The translations under genes were made by a program, and so were the position numbers. This document shows positions 1 to 9,745 of a stretch of 64,000 nucleotides of DNA, in pieces; the stretch's first letter is position 1, and the number at the start of each line of letters is the position of its first letter. Under the pieces are notes generated by a model that worked only from the letters and a program-made list of their open reading frames with translations, did not search any database and was not told the DNA's origin. Origin of the DNA: Bacteroidota bacterium (GTDB lineage: Bacteria; Bacteroidota; Bacteroidia; Chitinophagales; BACL12); contig JADKEK010000001.1 in NCBI GenBank assembly GCA_016718035.1, positions 496,001 to 560,000 on the forward strand, given 5' to 3'.

Positions 1-1414
1 CTGATCAGTATCAGGCCCGCGGTAATTCACGATTTCGGGTAATACGGCTGCTGTTGGCAATCCTGAGGTGACATAATTAGAAAAACCCTGTAGTTGCCTC
101 AGCATTCCACATGTCGAAGCGACCACTTCCACTGGTTGAAAACCGCCAGTAGTCCGTGCCCACAGTAGGTGTAATCAAAAATTCAAGAAAATACTGTCCG
201 TTTAACAATTGCGCGTAAACAGCAACTTCGCCCGCACCGGGAATGGTGTATATAACAGAATCAATGATATCGGTATCAAAATTAAAATCGGATAACATAT
301 TATAAACCGGAGTGCTTCCCTTCGAAATCCACGTTCCCGGCTCATCGCAGCTAATTCTGAAGTTAACCGTGTTAAAAGCGGCTTCGTCCGCGTACAGCTG
401 GAAATACGCTACTCCGGCATAACTTAATTTCTTGAACCAGGTGAATTGTTCAGTTGCGGTAACATCATATCCCACATGGAAAGGGAAACTACCTGCATTT
501 CCGGCTGCTGCCACCAGGGCTCGGCCGTTTTGTTCGGTTATCAGCGCATCAATCAGCTGTGCTGTCAGGTCTGTCCCGTCGTGCGAACCATCGTATAAAC
601 CTACTGAAGTATTAATTACACAAGGTTTGCCAAGCGTATTGGCTCTTTCATAAATATAGGCAATGGCATCCGTAATTGTTGTGTTGAAATCGGTCTCAAA
701 ATTCATGGAAACCAGTATCAAATCAGCATTTGGAGCAACGCCACGATAGCGGTTAGCAGCCAATCCCGATGACGCAGCAATACCGGCAACACCGGTGCCG
801 TGACTGTAGTTTAATTCATAATCATCTGTGCTGGGGCAAAGGCCATCGGCAATCATCGCGCTGTCACATTCAATGCCATAGGTATAAGGTGAAGGAGCCG
901 TTCCGTCGGTTAGGTTTTGGTCCCAAACGTATTTAATTCTAGAATCCCCGTTGGAATCATTAAAATCGCCATGTGCAATATCGAAAGGTGCATCAATTAC
1001 ACCCACAACAACACCAGTGCCATCGTAACCCTGCTCAAGTGGCCACATGCCCAAATAGGCAGAGTCTACATTATTATGAATAACCATCACATCATTCAAT
1101 TTTTGAATATTTCCGGTAGGAATATCAATTTGTGTAGTGATGCCTAGTTTGTTGAGTGCAAGTATATCCGCCACGCGCATTTCTGCAGAAACAATATTGC
1201 CCGCGCTGAACTTAAACTGTCCGTTGCTGTTACCAATAAAATTGCGGATTTCAGCCACATTACCCTGTACGAGCACCGGTAATGCCGTAACAGCATCGGT
1301 TTTGTCCATGGCATGTTTCGCCGATAGTGTTATGGTACTTTGTGGTGTGCGGTTTTGTGCGTGTAGGGTAATACTACCAAACAACGTCAATAATAATAGA
1401 AGCCTGAATTGCAT
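1..1414 (-). CDS. S8 family subtilisin-like serine peptidase, partial and frameshifted
   Basis: Secreted subtilase. An N-terminal signal peptide (MQFRLLLLLTLFGSITLHAQ) precedes a subtilase domain with the catalytic Asp at about residue 141 (GVIDAPFDIAHGD) and His at about residue 205 (NYSHGTGVAG); the oxyanion-hole Asn region reads AAAGNAG. The catalytic Ser motif has not been reached when the window ends. The frame stops at 77-79 (TAA), but removing one base from the A5 run at 81-85 (T5 on the coding strand) restores an open frame reading GFSNYVTSGLPTAAVLPEIV and onward to base 1, which is typical of this family. So this is one gene with a +1 homopolymer frameshift, truncated by the window edge. 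ATG at 1414; divergent from the Fe-S gene at 1483. Whether the shift is real or a sequence error cannot be told here. Confidence 0.85.
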
Positions 1415-1482
1415 GATGTTGATTGTTCATTTTTACAGTCCTAAAATTACACTTAATTTAGCAACCATTTAAACGTCAAATA

Positions 1483-2796
1483 ATGCATATAGTTCTGCAG
1501 GTAGTTTTTGCAATAGTTTTTGGGTTTGCAGCCTGGATGGCAACCAGAAAGTTTCTGGCCATTCGCAGGAATATTTTTTTAGGTAGACCTGAAAATCTCA
1601 GCGATCAAAAGGGGAGAAGATGGCAACACATGCTATTGTTTGCCCTGGGCCAGAAAAAAATGTTTAAAAAGCCTATCCCTGCAATTTTGCATTTGTTTAT
1701 TTATGTCAGTTTTGTCATTGTTAATATAGAAGTATTAGAAATAATTATAGACGGCGTTACCGGCTCGCATCGTTTTTTTGCACCTTATCTGGGCGGATTT
1801 TATACGTTTATGATTAGTATGATTGAATTGCTTTCAGTTTTAGCGTTAATTGCCACTTTCGCATTTTTATGGAGAAGAAATGTGATGAAACTAAAACGAT
1901 TAAATCAGCCTGAATTAAAAGGATGGCCATTTAAGGATGCGAATTTTATTTTGTTGATGGAAATTGTTTTAGTAACGGCCATTTTAACTATGAATGCAAC
2001 TGATTTCCGTTTACAACAATTGGGTGCAGCACATTATCACGATACCGGAAATTTATTAATAGCCCAATATACTTCCAATATTTTTATGGGAATAGGAACA
2101 GATACCCTTATTGCCATTGAAAGAACTGCGTGGTGGTTACATATTATTGGCATTTTATTTTTTTTAAATTATATTCCGTATTCCAAACATTTACATATCA
2201 TTTTAGCATTTCCTAATTCCTATTATGTGCGTTTTTCTGAAAAAGGAAAAATGGATAATATGCCGGTAATTATGAATGAAGTGAAAACAATGTTGGACCC
2301 CTCAGCACAGGTTGAACCTATTGCAAATCCACCAAAAACTTTTGGTGCGAAAGATGTAACCGATTTAACCTGGAAACATTTAATGGATGCTTATTCATGC
2401 ACCGAATGTGGAAGATGTACTGCTGCATGTCCTGCAAATATTACCGGTAAATTACTTTCACCGCGTAAAATTATGATGGATACACGCGACCGCTTGGAAG
2501 AAGTGGGAAAACAAATTCAATTGCATGGTCCCGATTTTTCGGATAATAAATCATTGTTAGGCGATTATATTACCACTGAAGAATTAAGAGCATGCACAAC
2601 TTGTAATGCTTGTGTGGAAGAGTGTCCTGTGAATATCAGTCCTTTAAGTATCATTCTTGAATTACGTCGCTACACCATTATGGAACAAAGTGATGCTCCT
2701 CAGGAATGGAATTTAATGTTTAATAATATGGAAAATAACCAGGCACCTTGGCAGTTTAATCCTGCGGATAGGCTAAACTGGAAGGATGAAGTATAA
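1483..2796 (+). CDS. Membrane (Fe-S) oxidoreductase with cytochrome-b-like N-terminus, HdrD/GlpC-like
   Basis: Electron-transfer protein of 437 aa. The N-terminal half has about five hydrophobic segments resembling the nitrate-reductase gamma/heterodisulfide-reductase membrane subunit. The C-terminal half is a ferredoxin domain with two 4Fe-4S motifs, CTECGRCTAACP (from about residue 306) and CTTCNACVEECP (from about residue 371). The next gene, 138 bp downstream on the same strand, encodes a CCG-domain protein, so the two probably form a membrane-bound Fe-S reductase that exchanges electrons with the quinone pool. The physiological donor and acceptor cannot be told from sequence. Start is ATG at 1483, divergent from the peptidase gene. 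Confidence 0.85.
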   Translation: MHIVLQVVFAIVFGFAAWMATRKFLAIRRNIFLGRPENLSDQKGRRWQHMLLFALGQKKMFKKPIPAILHLFIYVSFVIVNIEVLEIIIDGVTGSHRFFAPYLGGFYTFMISMIELLSVLALIATFAFLWRRNVMKLKRLNQPELKGWPFKDANFILLMEIVLVTAILTMNATDFRLQQLGAAHYHDTGNLLIAQYTSNIFMGIGTDTLIAIERTAWWLHIIGILFFLNYIPYSKHLHIILAFPNSYYVRFSEKGKMDNMPVIMNEVKTMLDPSAQVEPIANPPKTFGAKDVTDLTWKHLMDAYSCTECGRCTAACPANITGKLLSPRKIMMDTRDRLEEVGKQIQLHGPDFSDNKSLLGDYITTEELRACTTCNACVEECPVNISPLSIILELRRYTIMEQSDAPQEWNLMFNNMENNQAPWQFNPADRLNWKDEV

Positions 2797-2934
2797 TTTC
2801 GAAAAATGATTTAGCTGGTGAATGAGTTTATAATCTATTAAGAGTGACTTATTAAAATTGGGTTGATCTTTTAAAATAAATAGTTATTGAATTAATACAA
2901 AACGCCATTGGCTAATTAAAATAACAAAAGAGCT

Positions 2935-3735
2935 ATGACAGAAAATTTAAAAAATGTGCCAACAGTTGCCGAATTATTTGCAAATGGTGAATCACCTGAA
3001 ATTTTGTTTTGGGTTGGCTGTGCAGGCAGTTTTGATGATAGAGCAAAAAAAATTACCGGGGCATTTATCCGAATATTAAATAGTATACAAATAAAATTTG
3101 CCGTTCTTGGCACAGAAGAGGGTTGCACAGGCGATCCGGCAAGAAGAGCGGGAAACGAGTTTTTGTTTCAGATGTTGGCTGCGAACAATATTGCCTTGAT
3201 GAATGGATATGGTATTAAAAAAATTGTCACCACATGCCCGCATTGTTTTAATATTCTAAAAAATGAATATCCTGAACTGGGTGGTAATTACGAAGTGATG
3301 CATCATACTTCATTTTTACAATCGTTAATTGATGAAGGAAAATTGACTGTACAAGGTGGTGCATTTAAAGGTAAACGTATTACTTTTCACGACTCCTGTT
3401 ATCTGGGAAGAGCAAACCAGATTTATGAAGCACCACGCAATGTTTTAGCAAAATTGGACGGAGCACTTACCGAAATGAAAAGTTGTAAATCAAAAGGATT
3501 GTGTTGCGGTGCAGGTGGAGCGCAAATGTGGAAAGAAGCTGAACATGGTCAAAAGGAAATTAATATTGAACGCACCGAACAAGCCCTGGAAGTAAAACCT
3601 GATATCATTGCAAGCGCTTGTCCGTTTTGTAATACCATGATGACTGATGGTGTGAAAATTAAAAATAAAGAAGATGAAGTCAAGGTGTTTGACGTTGCTG
3701 AATTAATTGCAATGGCCAATCAACTTATGGCGTAA
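2935..3735 (+). CDS. (Fe-S)-binding protein with CCG domains (HdrB/GlpC/LutA-like)
   Basis: 266-aa cytoplasmic subunit with the two-copy cysteine-rich CCG domain seen in heterodisulfide reductase subunit B/D, GlpC and LutA. Visible cysteine motifs are WVGCAGSFDD, TTCPHCFN, HDSCYLGR, the diagnostic GLCCGAGGAQMW, and SACPFCNTMM. In HdrB such motifs bind non-cubane Fe-S clusters. It follows the membrane ferredoxin gene (1483-2796) on the same strand and likely works with it. The length is that of a single CCG pair with no fusion to the ferredoxin part. Start ATG at 2935, with an AAAGAG stretch just upstream as possible ribosome binding site. Confidence 0.85.
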   Translation: MTENLKNVPTVAELFANGESPEILFWVGCAGSFDDRAKKITGAFIRILNSIQIKFAVLGTEEGCTGDPARRAGNEFLFQMLAANNIALMNGYGIKKIVTTCPHCFNILKNEYPELGGNYEVMHHTSFLQSLIDEGKLTVQGGAFKGKRITFHDSCYLGRANQIYEAPRNVLAKLDGALTEMKSCKSKGLCCGAGGAQMWKEAEHGQKEINIERTEQALEVKPDIIASACPFCNTMMTDGVKIKNKEDEVKVFDVAELIAMANQLMA

Positions 3736-3796
3736 TTGATATACGCATTTAATGTATGGTTAGCTTTTAGTTCCGCTTGCCTATAAATAATAAACT

Positions 3797-4267
3797 ATGG
3801 AAAATTTTTCTCCTCAATCTAAAGTATGGGTTTATCAATCCTCACGACCATTTACTGAATCGGAAATAGTTGAGCTAAATAATAAATTGAAACAGTTTTC
3901 CGTTCAATGGACTGCACATAACCAACAGTTATTGGCATCAGGTAATGTGATGTATGATAGATTTATCGTTTTAATGGTGGATGAAAGCCAGACCATGGCC
4001 AGTGGATGTTCTATTGATACTTCAGTGCATTTTATTAAACAAGTGGAGCAGGATTATAAAATTGAATTGTTTAACAGAACTATTGTAAATCTAGAAATAA
4101 ATGGATTGTTACAAACTATTTCTTTGGATGAATTAAGCACAAAATTTCAATCCGGCGAAATAAATGCATCTACGATTGTGTTTGACCCTTTGGTGCAACA
4201 AAAAAAGGATTTTGATAAAGGGTTTAGAACCGCATTATCCGAATCGTGGATGATGAATATGATTTAA
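3797..4267 (+). CDS. Conserved Bacteroidota protein of unknown function (often mislabelled ABC transporter ATPase)
   Basis: 156 aa, soluble, no signal peptide. It resembles a small Bacteroidota family that public annotation often calls 'ABC transporter ATPase'. No Walker A, signature or Walker B motif is visible, so that name should not be used. Conserved-looking stretches are VWVYQSSRPFTESE near the N-terminus and MYDRFIVLMVDES in the middle. It follows the Fe-S oxidoreductase pair on the same strand (61-bp gap) and could be co-transcribed. Function unknown. Confidence 0.7.
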   Translation: MENFSPQSKVWVYQSSRPFTESEIVELNNKLKQFSVQWTAHNQQLLASGNVMYDRFIVLMVDESQTMASGCSIDTSVHFIKQVEQDYKIELFNRTIVNLEINGLLQTISLDELSTKFQSGEINASTIVFDPLVQQKKDFDKGFRTALSESWMMNMI

Positions 4268-4291
4268 TTTTTTTACCAATACCCATTACCT

Positions 4292-5560
4292 ATGAAGTTT
4301 CCTCTTTGCATTATTGTATTACTTTGCTGTACATTTTCATTAAGTGCCCAACAAACAGAATCACCTGTAACTAGTGATAGTATCAATAACAATTTTTTAA
4401 ATGTTTACCTCGATGGTGTTTATCAATACCACGAATATATTAAAACTGAAATTCCCTATGTGAATTATGTTAGGGACAGGTTTTTGGCAGATGTACATTT
4501 ATTAATAACAGGTCAAACTACTGGAAGTGGTGGAACGGATTATGCTATTTTATTTTTAGGGCAACTAAGTTATGCCGGGAAAAATGACACACTCCACTTT
4601 TTTGATAATACCAATAACACCGATGATGAACGCCGTTCAGGAATTGTCAGTTATATGAAAATGGGATTGATGCCTTACATCGCGAAAAAAAACACCAATT
4701 TTCCGGTATCAATTGCTTCCAATATTTCAGCAACAACTAATGAGAAACAAGAGGATGATAAATGGAATGGTTGGGTTTTTAATGTGGGCGGATATGGCAA
4801 CTTGAGTTTAACATCAAATTCAGAATATTACAATTTAAGTGGCGATTTAAGTATAGATAAAATCACCGAAGAATGGAAATTGTCGTTTTCACTTGGATCG
4901 TACTATAATACTTCGAATTTTGATTTTGGCGATGGCAACATTTACCGCAGTTTTAATAACGGCACTTATGCCACCGGACTTATTGTAAACAGTTTAAATG
5001 AACACTGGTCAGTGGGTGGTTATGTTGATTATTTTTCAAGCACTTATAGTAACTATGATGCTGATTTTAGTTTATTTCCGGCTATAGAGTATAATGTTTT
5101 CCCATATTCCAAATCAAATACCAAATTGCTTACAATTTCGTATAAAGCCGGCCCTGATTATGCTATTTATACTGATACAACTGTGTTTAACAAAAAGGAA
5201 GAATTATTGTTTCGGGAACGATTGGAAGTTGAACTCTCGCTTATTCAAAAATGGGGCTCAGTTTCTTTTGGTTTAAATGGCACCAATTATTTTCATGACT
5301 TTAGTAAAAATAGTGCTGGGTTGTCTGCTTCTATTAACTGGAGTATTGTGGAAGGCTTATCGTTTAATACATTTTTTAATTACAATCTTATTAACGACCA
5401 ACTTAATTTACCGAAAGGGGAGTTGACCGATGAAGAAATTTTACTCCAGCTCACCGAACGTCAAACGGATTTTAGTTTTTACACTTATTTTGGGTTGACT
5501 TATACTTTTGGAAGCATTTATAATAATGTGGTAAACCCTAGGTTTAACAACAGTTTTTAA
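4292..5560 (+). CDS. Predicted outer-membrane beta-barrel protein, unknown function
   Basis: 422 aa with a clear Sec signal peptide (MKFPLCIIVLLCCTFSLSAQ). The mature part has no recognised domain name, but it is rich in alternating aromatic/hydrophobic beta-strand segments (for example WSVGGYVDYFSSTYSNY and SFYTYFGLTYTF) and ends in Phe, as outer-membrane barrels commonly do. Only 24 bp separate it from the upstream gene at 3797, so it may be in the same operon. A hairpin terminator follows the stop. Function unknown. Confidence 0.65.
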   Translation: MKFPLCIIVLLCCTFSLSAQQTESPVTSDSINNNFLNVYLDGVYQYHEYIKTEIPYVNYVRDRFLADVHLLITGQTTGSGGTDYAILFLGQLSYAGKNDTLHFFDNTNNTDDERRSGIVSYMKMGLMPYIAKKNTNFPVSIASNISATTNEKQEDDKWNGWVFNVGGYGNLSLTSNSEYYNLSGDLSIDKITEEWKLSFSLGSYYNTSNFDFGDGNIYRSFNNGTYATGLIVNSLNEHWSVGGYVDYFSSTYSNYDADFSLFPAIEYNVFPYSKSNTKLLTISYKAGPDYAIYTDTTVFNKKEELLFRERLEVELSLIQKWGSVSFGLNGTNYFHDFSKNSAGLSASINWSIVEGLSFNTFFNYNLINDQLNLPKGELTDEEILLQLTERQTDFSFYTYFGLTYTFGSIYNNVVNPRFNNSF

Positions 5561-5570
5561 AATAAAAAAA

Positions 5571-5613
5571 AGCGAATATAAACAGGTAGCTCCGGTCTAT
5601 ATTCGCTTTTTTA
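5571..5613. terminator. Bidirectional rho-independent terminator
   Basis: Perfect 10-bp inverted repeat AGCGAATATA (5571-5580) / TATATTCGCT (5598-5607), preceded by A8 and followed by a T run. It sits between the convergent genes at 4292-5560 and 5626-6924 and can serve both strands. Confidence 0.8.
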
Positions 5614-5625
5614 ATTTCAACTTTT

Positions 5626-6924
5626 TTATTTTGCTTTCAAAACTTTTGCTGTTATTGTATTGCCATTAGTAGTTGTTACTACCACAAAATAAATACCATC
5701 ACTTACCGTATTACCTTGTAAATCGGTGCTATTCCAGGTAACCGCATTATTGTATGGTGGCAAGGTAATAATTTGTTCGCCTAAAGTATTCATTATCGTT
5801 ACTGATTGTGCCTGAACGGTGGCATCAATAATGATGGTCAAATAATCAGCAAACGGATTGGGGCCAATGGTTAATTCCTTTGGTATTACATTATTTACTG
5901 CATTCGGACAAGGTATAACAAATGGATTGCCGGGAGAGCCGTATAAACAACCTGCTACCCATGCAACACCATCGTTTGGATTGCCCGGTTCATCTACTAA
6001 TTCGAGTGTAAATCCTGTTCCATCCGGGTCTAAAGGCCATGGTGCTGAATCTTTGTAGCGCACACTATATTGGAGTTTTCCGGAAGGTGTATATAAACGC
6101 ACGGCATCTCCACCATTTGAAAAACTAAAAGGAGGTTCGCCAATAACATTACCTACAGTAGGGAATTTAACGGTAAATGATTCTAAACTATCTGCTATAA
6201 CTAATCGTTCACCTGCACTTAATACGTTACCCGCAGGGATAACAAAAATATTATCAGTTTTACCATCACGTAAAATCCATCCGCTAATATCTTTATCTGC
6301 ATTACCGCGATTTAAAATTTCAATCCAGTCACCGGGATTGTAAGCGAGTAATGAATTATAATTGATTTCACTTACAACAATATCATAATTACAATCTACA
6401 TAACCTTCACCGGGTGTGCCTAACACACAACCTGAACGCCAGTTGGCAGGATTACTTTCACTTGCTTCTTCATTAATAATTTGTAATGTTGGACCGTAGC
6501 CATCGCAACCTTTTGGCCATGGAATTGAATCGATATAAGGAACAGCTTTAATTACAGTGCCCGAATTGTTTTCAATTTTCACAGTGCCGAATGTATTGTC
6601 AAATCCAAATGCAAATTCGCCAATGTAATTTGTAACGCCACCATGCACCATTAAAAAGGTGTCAATATTTTCAACTAAAACAACATATTCATTTGCATCC
6701 AGCACTGTGCCTGCCGGGATGGTAAATGAATTAAAAGGTGTTTCATCTTTCAATTTCCAGTTAGAAATATCTACAGCTGAGCCACCATAATTATGTAACT
6801 CAACCCAGTCGTTAGATTTGTTGTAAGGATCGCTGTTGTAGTTGATTTCAGTAATAGCAATGGTCTGGCCAAAGGAGGAGAGGGTTAAAACCATTAATAC
6901 AAGCCCTAGGAAACGTTTTTTCAT
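5626..6924 (-). CDS. Secreted protein with two lamin-tail domains and T9SS sorting domain
   Basis: 432 aa. Signal peptide (MKKRFLGLVLMVLTLSSFGQ), then two lamin-tail (LTD, immunoglobulin-like) domains, each beginning with an EINYNS motif and containing DWVELHNYG / DWIEILNRG. The C-terminal ~80 residues are a type A T9SS sorting domain (IGPNPFADYLTI ... DGIYFVVV ... AKVLKAK). In this phylum LTD proteins with such a tail are secreted through the outer membrane and often anchored to the surface. No catalytic domain is seen, so an adhesive or structural role is an inference. ATG at 6924. Confidence 0.85.
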   Translation of the reverse strand: MKKRFLGLVLMVLTLSSFGQTIAITEINYNSDPYNKSNDWVELHNYGGSAVDISNWKLKDETPFNSFTIPAGTVLDANEYVVLVENIDTFLMVHGGVTNYIGEFAFGFDNTFGTVKIENNSGTVIKAVPYIDSIPWPKGCDGYGPTLQIINEEASESNPANWRSGCVLGTPGEGYVDCNYDIVVSEINYNSLLAYNPGDWIEILNRGNADKDISGWILRDGKTDNIFVIPAGNVLSAGERLVIADSLESFTVKFPTVGNVIGEPPFSFSNGGDAVRLYTPSGKLQYSVRYKDSAPWPLDPDGTGFTLELVDEPGNPNDGVAWVAGCLYGSPGNPFVIPCPNAVNNVIPKELTIGPNPFADYLTIIIDATVQAQSVTIMNTLGEQIITLPPYNNAVTWNSTDLQGNTVSDGIYFVVVTTTNGNTITAKVLKAK

Positions 6925-7046
6925 ATGTTAACTATCAATTATCCTGTAAATTAAGTTAATGTTAAGCGTATATTAAAATTTCAACACCGACAAATTTGTC
7001 AACTTTCCGCCATAAGACTAACTGAAAAAGTATTGGTTTAAACAGC

Positions 7047-7071
7047 AAAACCACGCTTTTGGCGTGGTTTT
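7047..7071 (-). terminator. Terminator of the FKBP gene
   Basis: Inverted repeat AAAACCACGC (7047-7056) / GCGTGGTTTT (7062-7071) located 22 bp past the FKBP stop on the minus strand. The stem itself carries the A/T tracts expected of a rho-independent terminator. Confidence 0.65.
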
Positions 7072-7092
7072 AACAGTTGTGGTTACACAAAA

Positions 7093-7812
7093 TTATTTAT
7101 TCATTTTAGGTGCAGCGCCCCCTTTAGTAACTTTTAATAATTCAACTTCGAAAATTAAAGTAGCATTAGGTGGTATAAAACCTTGGAAGCCACCAGGTCC
7201 GTAACCTAATTCAGATGGCACATATAAATTCCATTTGTCACCTTCTTTCATCATTTTTAACCCTTCGGTCCAGCCTTTGATAAAATCATTTACAGGATAA
7301 GTTACCGGTTGTCCGCTTTTGATAGAATTATCAAATTCTTCGCCATCGATAAATTTGCCTACATAATGGATAGTAACAGTGTCACCATCAACAGGTGAAA
7401 TACCGTTTCCTGATTTAATAACAGAATATTGTAAGCCGGAAGGAGTAATAACAATACCAGGTTTTTTGGCATTTTCTTCTAACCATTTTTTACCTTCTTC
7501 TTTATCTTTTTCCATTTCCATTTCTTGTTTTTTACGCATGTAAGTATTCAGAAACGCCATAGAACTAGAATCATTCATCTTTAATCCAACAGTATCGCCG
7601 TTTAAAATGGCTTTAATAACAGTAGCCATTAATTCGGTATTTACTTCGGTAATTTCTTGTTGTTTGAAGCTCTGACCAATGTTTACGCCAATTGCATAAC
7701 TTAATGAGTCGGCAGAATTCTCCATTTTAACATTTTGTATTTTAGTCTCTTTACATGAGAACATAAGCATTGCAGCACCTGCAAATACCATTAAAAGCAC
7801 TGATTTTTTCAT
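7093..7812 (-). CDS. FKBP-type peptidyl-prolyl cis-trans isomerase, lipoprotein (FkpA/Mip-like)
   Basis: 239 aa. The chosen ATG at 7812 gives a lipoprotein signal peptide (MKKSVLLMVFAGAAMLMFSC) with lipobox Cys; a longer GTG-start version to 7860 would bury this signal and overlap the promoter. The middle is the helical FKBP N-terminal dimerisation domain (DSLSYAIGVNIGQSFK), then a charged linker (MEMEKDKEEGKKWLEENAKK), then the FKBP domain (VTIHYVGKFIDGEEFDNS, GYGPGGFQGFIPPNATLIFEVELL). It likely acts as a periplasmic or outer-membrane-anchored folding helper. Confidence 0.9.
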   Translation of the reverse strand: MKKSVLLMVFAGAAMLMFSCKETKIQNVKMENSADSLSYAIGVNIGQSFKQQEITEVNTELMATVIKAILNGDTVGLKMNDSSSMAFLNTYMRKKQEMEMEKDKEEGKKWLEENAKKPGIVITPSGLQYSVIKSGNGISPVDGDTVTIHYVGKFIDGEEFDNSIKSGQPVTYPVNDFIKGWTEGLKMMKEGDKWNLYVPSELGYGPGGFQGFIPPNATLIFEVELLKVTKGGAAPKMNK

Positions 7813-7831
7813 TTTATGAATTTTGAGGCTG

Positions 7832-7839
7832 CAAAGATA
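7832..7839 (-). promoter_or_regulatory. Bacteroidota -7 box for the FKBP gene
   Basis: TATCTTTG on the minus strand (matches TAnnTTTG), 19 bases before the ATG at 7812. No clear -33 TTG at ideal spacing. It supports the short start. Confidence 0.55.
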
Positions 7840-7973
7840 CGCCAAATGTTTGATTTGCACTGAAATGGCCTGAAAACAAGGTTTTTGACGCCATAATTCC
7901 CATTTTTGGCATAATTTGAGCTGTAAAAGGGCTGCTTGAATGAATTTTGATAACTTTATATAAACCTTGATAT

Positions 7974-8414
7974 ATGGAAATTTTGGACTACGAGAATAAC
8001 CCGCAACAAATAGTTTATGCCGGTTTCATGAAACGGTTTGTTGCCAACCTGATTGATTTCATATTAGTTGCACTGTCAGGATGGGCAATCGGGCTCATTT
8101 TTGGTGTTAATATTTTTAAAGAATCCTGGGGTGTAAAGTGGTTTAATAATATCCTTACCATGATTTATTTTATTGTAATGGAGGCTGGAAAAAACAATGC
8201 TACAATCGGTAAACAAATAGTTGGGATAAAAGTAGTTACTACCAGCGGGGAGCCAATTACGTTGCAGGATTCACTGGTGAGAAATTTATGTAAAATATTA
8301 TCTGCAGCCTTATTAATGATTGGATTTATTATGGTAGCGTTTTCAGTAAAAAAACAAGGGCTTCACGACATGATTGCCGGCACCTTGGTTATTGAAGATA
8401 AGGCAAAACCTTAA
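7974..8414 (+). CDS. RDD family membrane protein
   Basis: 146 aa, with the RDD signature near the N-terminus (YAGFMKRFVANLIDFILVA) and the second characteristic segment NATIGKQIVGIKVV, plus about three or four membrane helices. RDD proteins are small membrane proteins of mostly unknown role, some reported to affect ion transport. It converges on the DUF58 gene with a 4-bp overlap. A second RDD gene stands at the other end of the same block (14743), so it may belong functionally to the MoxR-type cluster. Confidence 0.85.
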   Translation: MEILDYENNPQQIVYAGFMKRFVANLIDFILVALSGWAIGLIFGVNIFKESWGVKWFNNILTMIYFIVMEAGKNNATIGKQIVGIKVVTTSGEPITLQDSLVRNLCKILSAALLMIGFIMVAFSVKKQGLHDMIAGTLVIEDKAKP

Positions 8415-9745
8415 ATTAATCCTCGGGATTTTAATTCTAAATATTTATTGATGGTATTGATAGACAATTCTTCAGGTGTGGAAATAATGGTCTGAATACC
8501 ATATTTAGTTAGCTCTTGTCTGATGAGTTTTTTCTCAACTGCAAATTTTTGGGCTACAGTAGTTAGGTAAACATCTTCCAAATTGCCGGTATCACTTTTT
8601 GCATAATCAGTAATTTCCGAATTTTCGAAAAATATAACTACCAGTAAATGCAATTTATTCAGTTTGCGCAAAATGGCGACAACCCGTTCGATGGCATACA
8701 AACTTTCGAAGTTGGTATATAAAAATATTAAACTTCTAACTTTAATAAAATTTCGTATTTGAAGATATAATAACTCGTAGTTAGCCTCATTAAAACGCTC
8801 CTTTTCATTATATAGTGCATCCAAAATTTTTCGTAATTGCACATGATGTTTATCCGGACCTAATACCGTTCCAATGCGGTCAGAAAAGGACATTAAACCA
8901 ACTCTGTCTTCTTTTTTTAATGCAATGTTAGCAATGGTCAATGTTGAGTTAATGGCATAGTCAAGCAGACTTAAACCATTAAAAGGCATTTTCATACTGC
9001 GGCTTTTGTCGATGATACAAAATACCTGTTGTGATCTTTCATCCTCATAATGATTCACCATCAACTCGCCAACTCTGCTGGTTGCTTTCCAGTTGATACT
9101 TCTTACATCATCGCCGCGCACATATTTTTTAATCTGCTCAAATTCATAACTATGTCCAATACGACGCATCTTTTTTACGCCTTCAAAAAAACTAATGCGC
9201 GACAATGTTTTTAATTCATATTCCTTCATTTGAATAAGTGAAGGATAAACAGGAACTGTTAAATGGTCATTAAAGGTATATCTGCGACTGATTAACCCAA
9301 TTGCAGATTTTGCGTAAATATTGATGTTTTTAAATGTATAAGCACCTCTTATAACCGGTCTTACCTGATAATCAATTTGTAACAATTGGCCGTTGGCGAT
9401 TTTCATGTCGACTGCAAAATCCCTTTTTTGTAATTGATAGGGAAGTTCGTCGATAATGTGTAACTGTAGTGGAATAGGGGACTTACTTCGCACAATAATA
9501 TGTACGTTATTTTCATCACTTAACGACAAAGCATTACTCGTTTTGCGTGTTGCAGATAGTTTGCTGCGACTATTAAACAACAGAAACGCATCCACCATCA
9601 CCAAAATAATTGCAATGAAAATAACTGCTTGTGCAACATAAAATAGTATATCAACCGAAAAACTAATAGCAAAAAAAGCGGCTATTACTCCGATTATCCA
9701 GAATAATCTGTTGTTAATATATATGTTGCGAAAAGGTGATTTCAT
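8411..9745 (-). CDS. DUF58 domain-containing protein
   Basis: 444 aa. Two N-terminal membrane helices, a beta-rich region, and then the DUF58 core with the hallmark RGDDVRSINWKATSRVGELM followed by a von Willebrand A-like fold with a partial MIDAS (IIDKSRSM). DUF58 proteins are typically encoded next to MoxR AAA+ ATPases, and together they are thought to act as chaperone-like modules for membrane or metal-binding clients. The start overlaps the stop of the upstream moxR-like gene by 4 bp, indicating translational coupling. Confidence 0.9.
   Translation of the reverse strand: MKSPFRNIYINNRLFWIIGVIAAFFAISFSVDILFYVAQAVIFIAIILVMVDAFLLFNSRSKLSATRKTSNALSLSDENNVHIIVRSKSPIPLQLHIIDELPYQLQKRDFAVDMKIANGQLLQIDYQVRPVIRGAYTFKNINIYAKSAIGLISRRYTFNDHLTVPVYPSLIQMKEYELKTLSRISFFEGVKKMRRIGHSYEFEQIKKYVRGDDVRSINWKATSRVGELMVNHYEDERSQQVFCIIDKSRSMKMPFNGLSLLDYAINSTLTIANIALKKEDRVGLMSFSDRIGTVLGPDKHHVQLRKILDALYNEKERFNEANYELLYLQIRNFIKVRSLIFLYTNFESLYAIERVVAILRKLNKLHLLVVIFFENSEITDYAKSDTGNLEDVYLTTVAQKFAVEKKLIRQELTKYGIQTIISTPEELSINTINKYLELKSRGLI

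Noticed and set aside
3797..4267. ABC transporter ATPase
   Set aside because: No Walker A, signature or Walker B motif is visible; the label is a common database error for this family.
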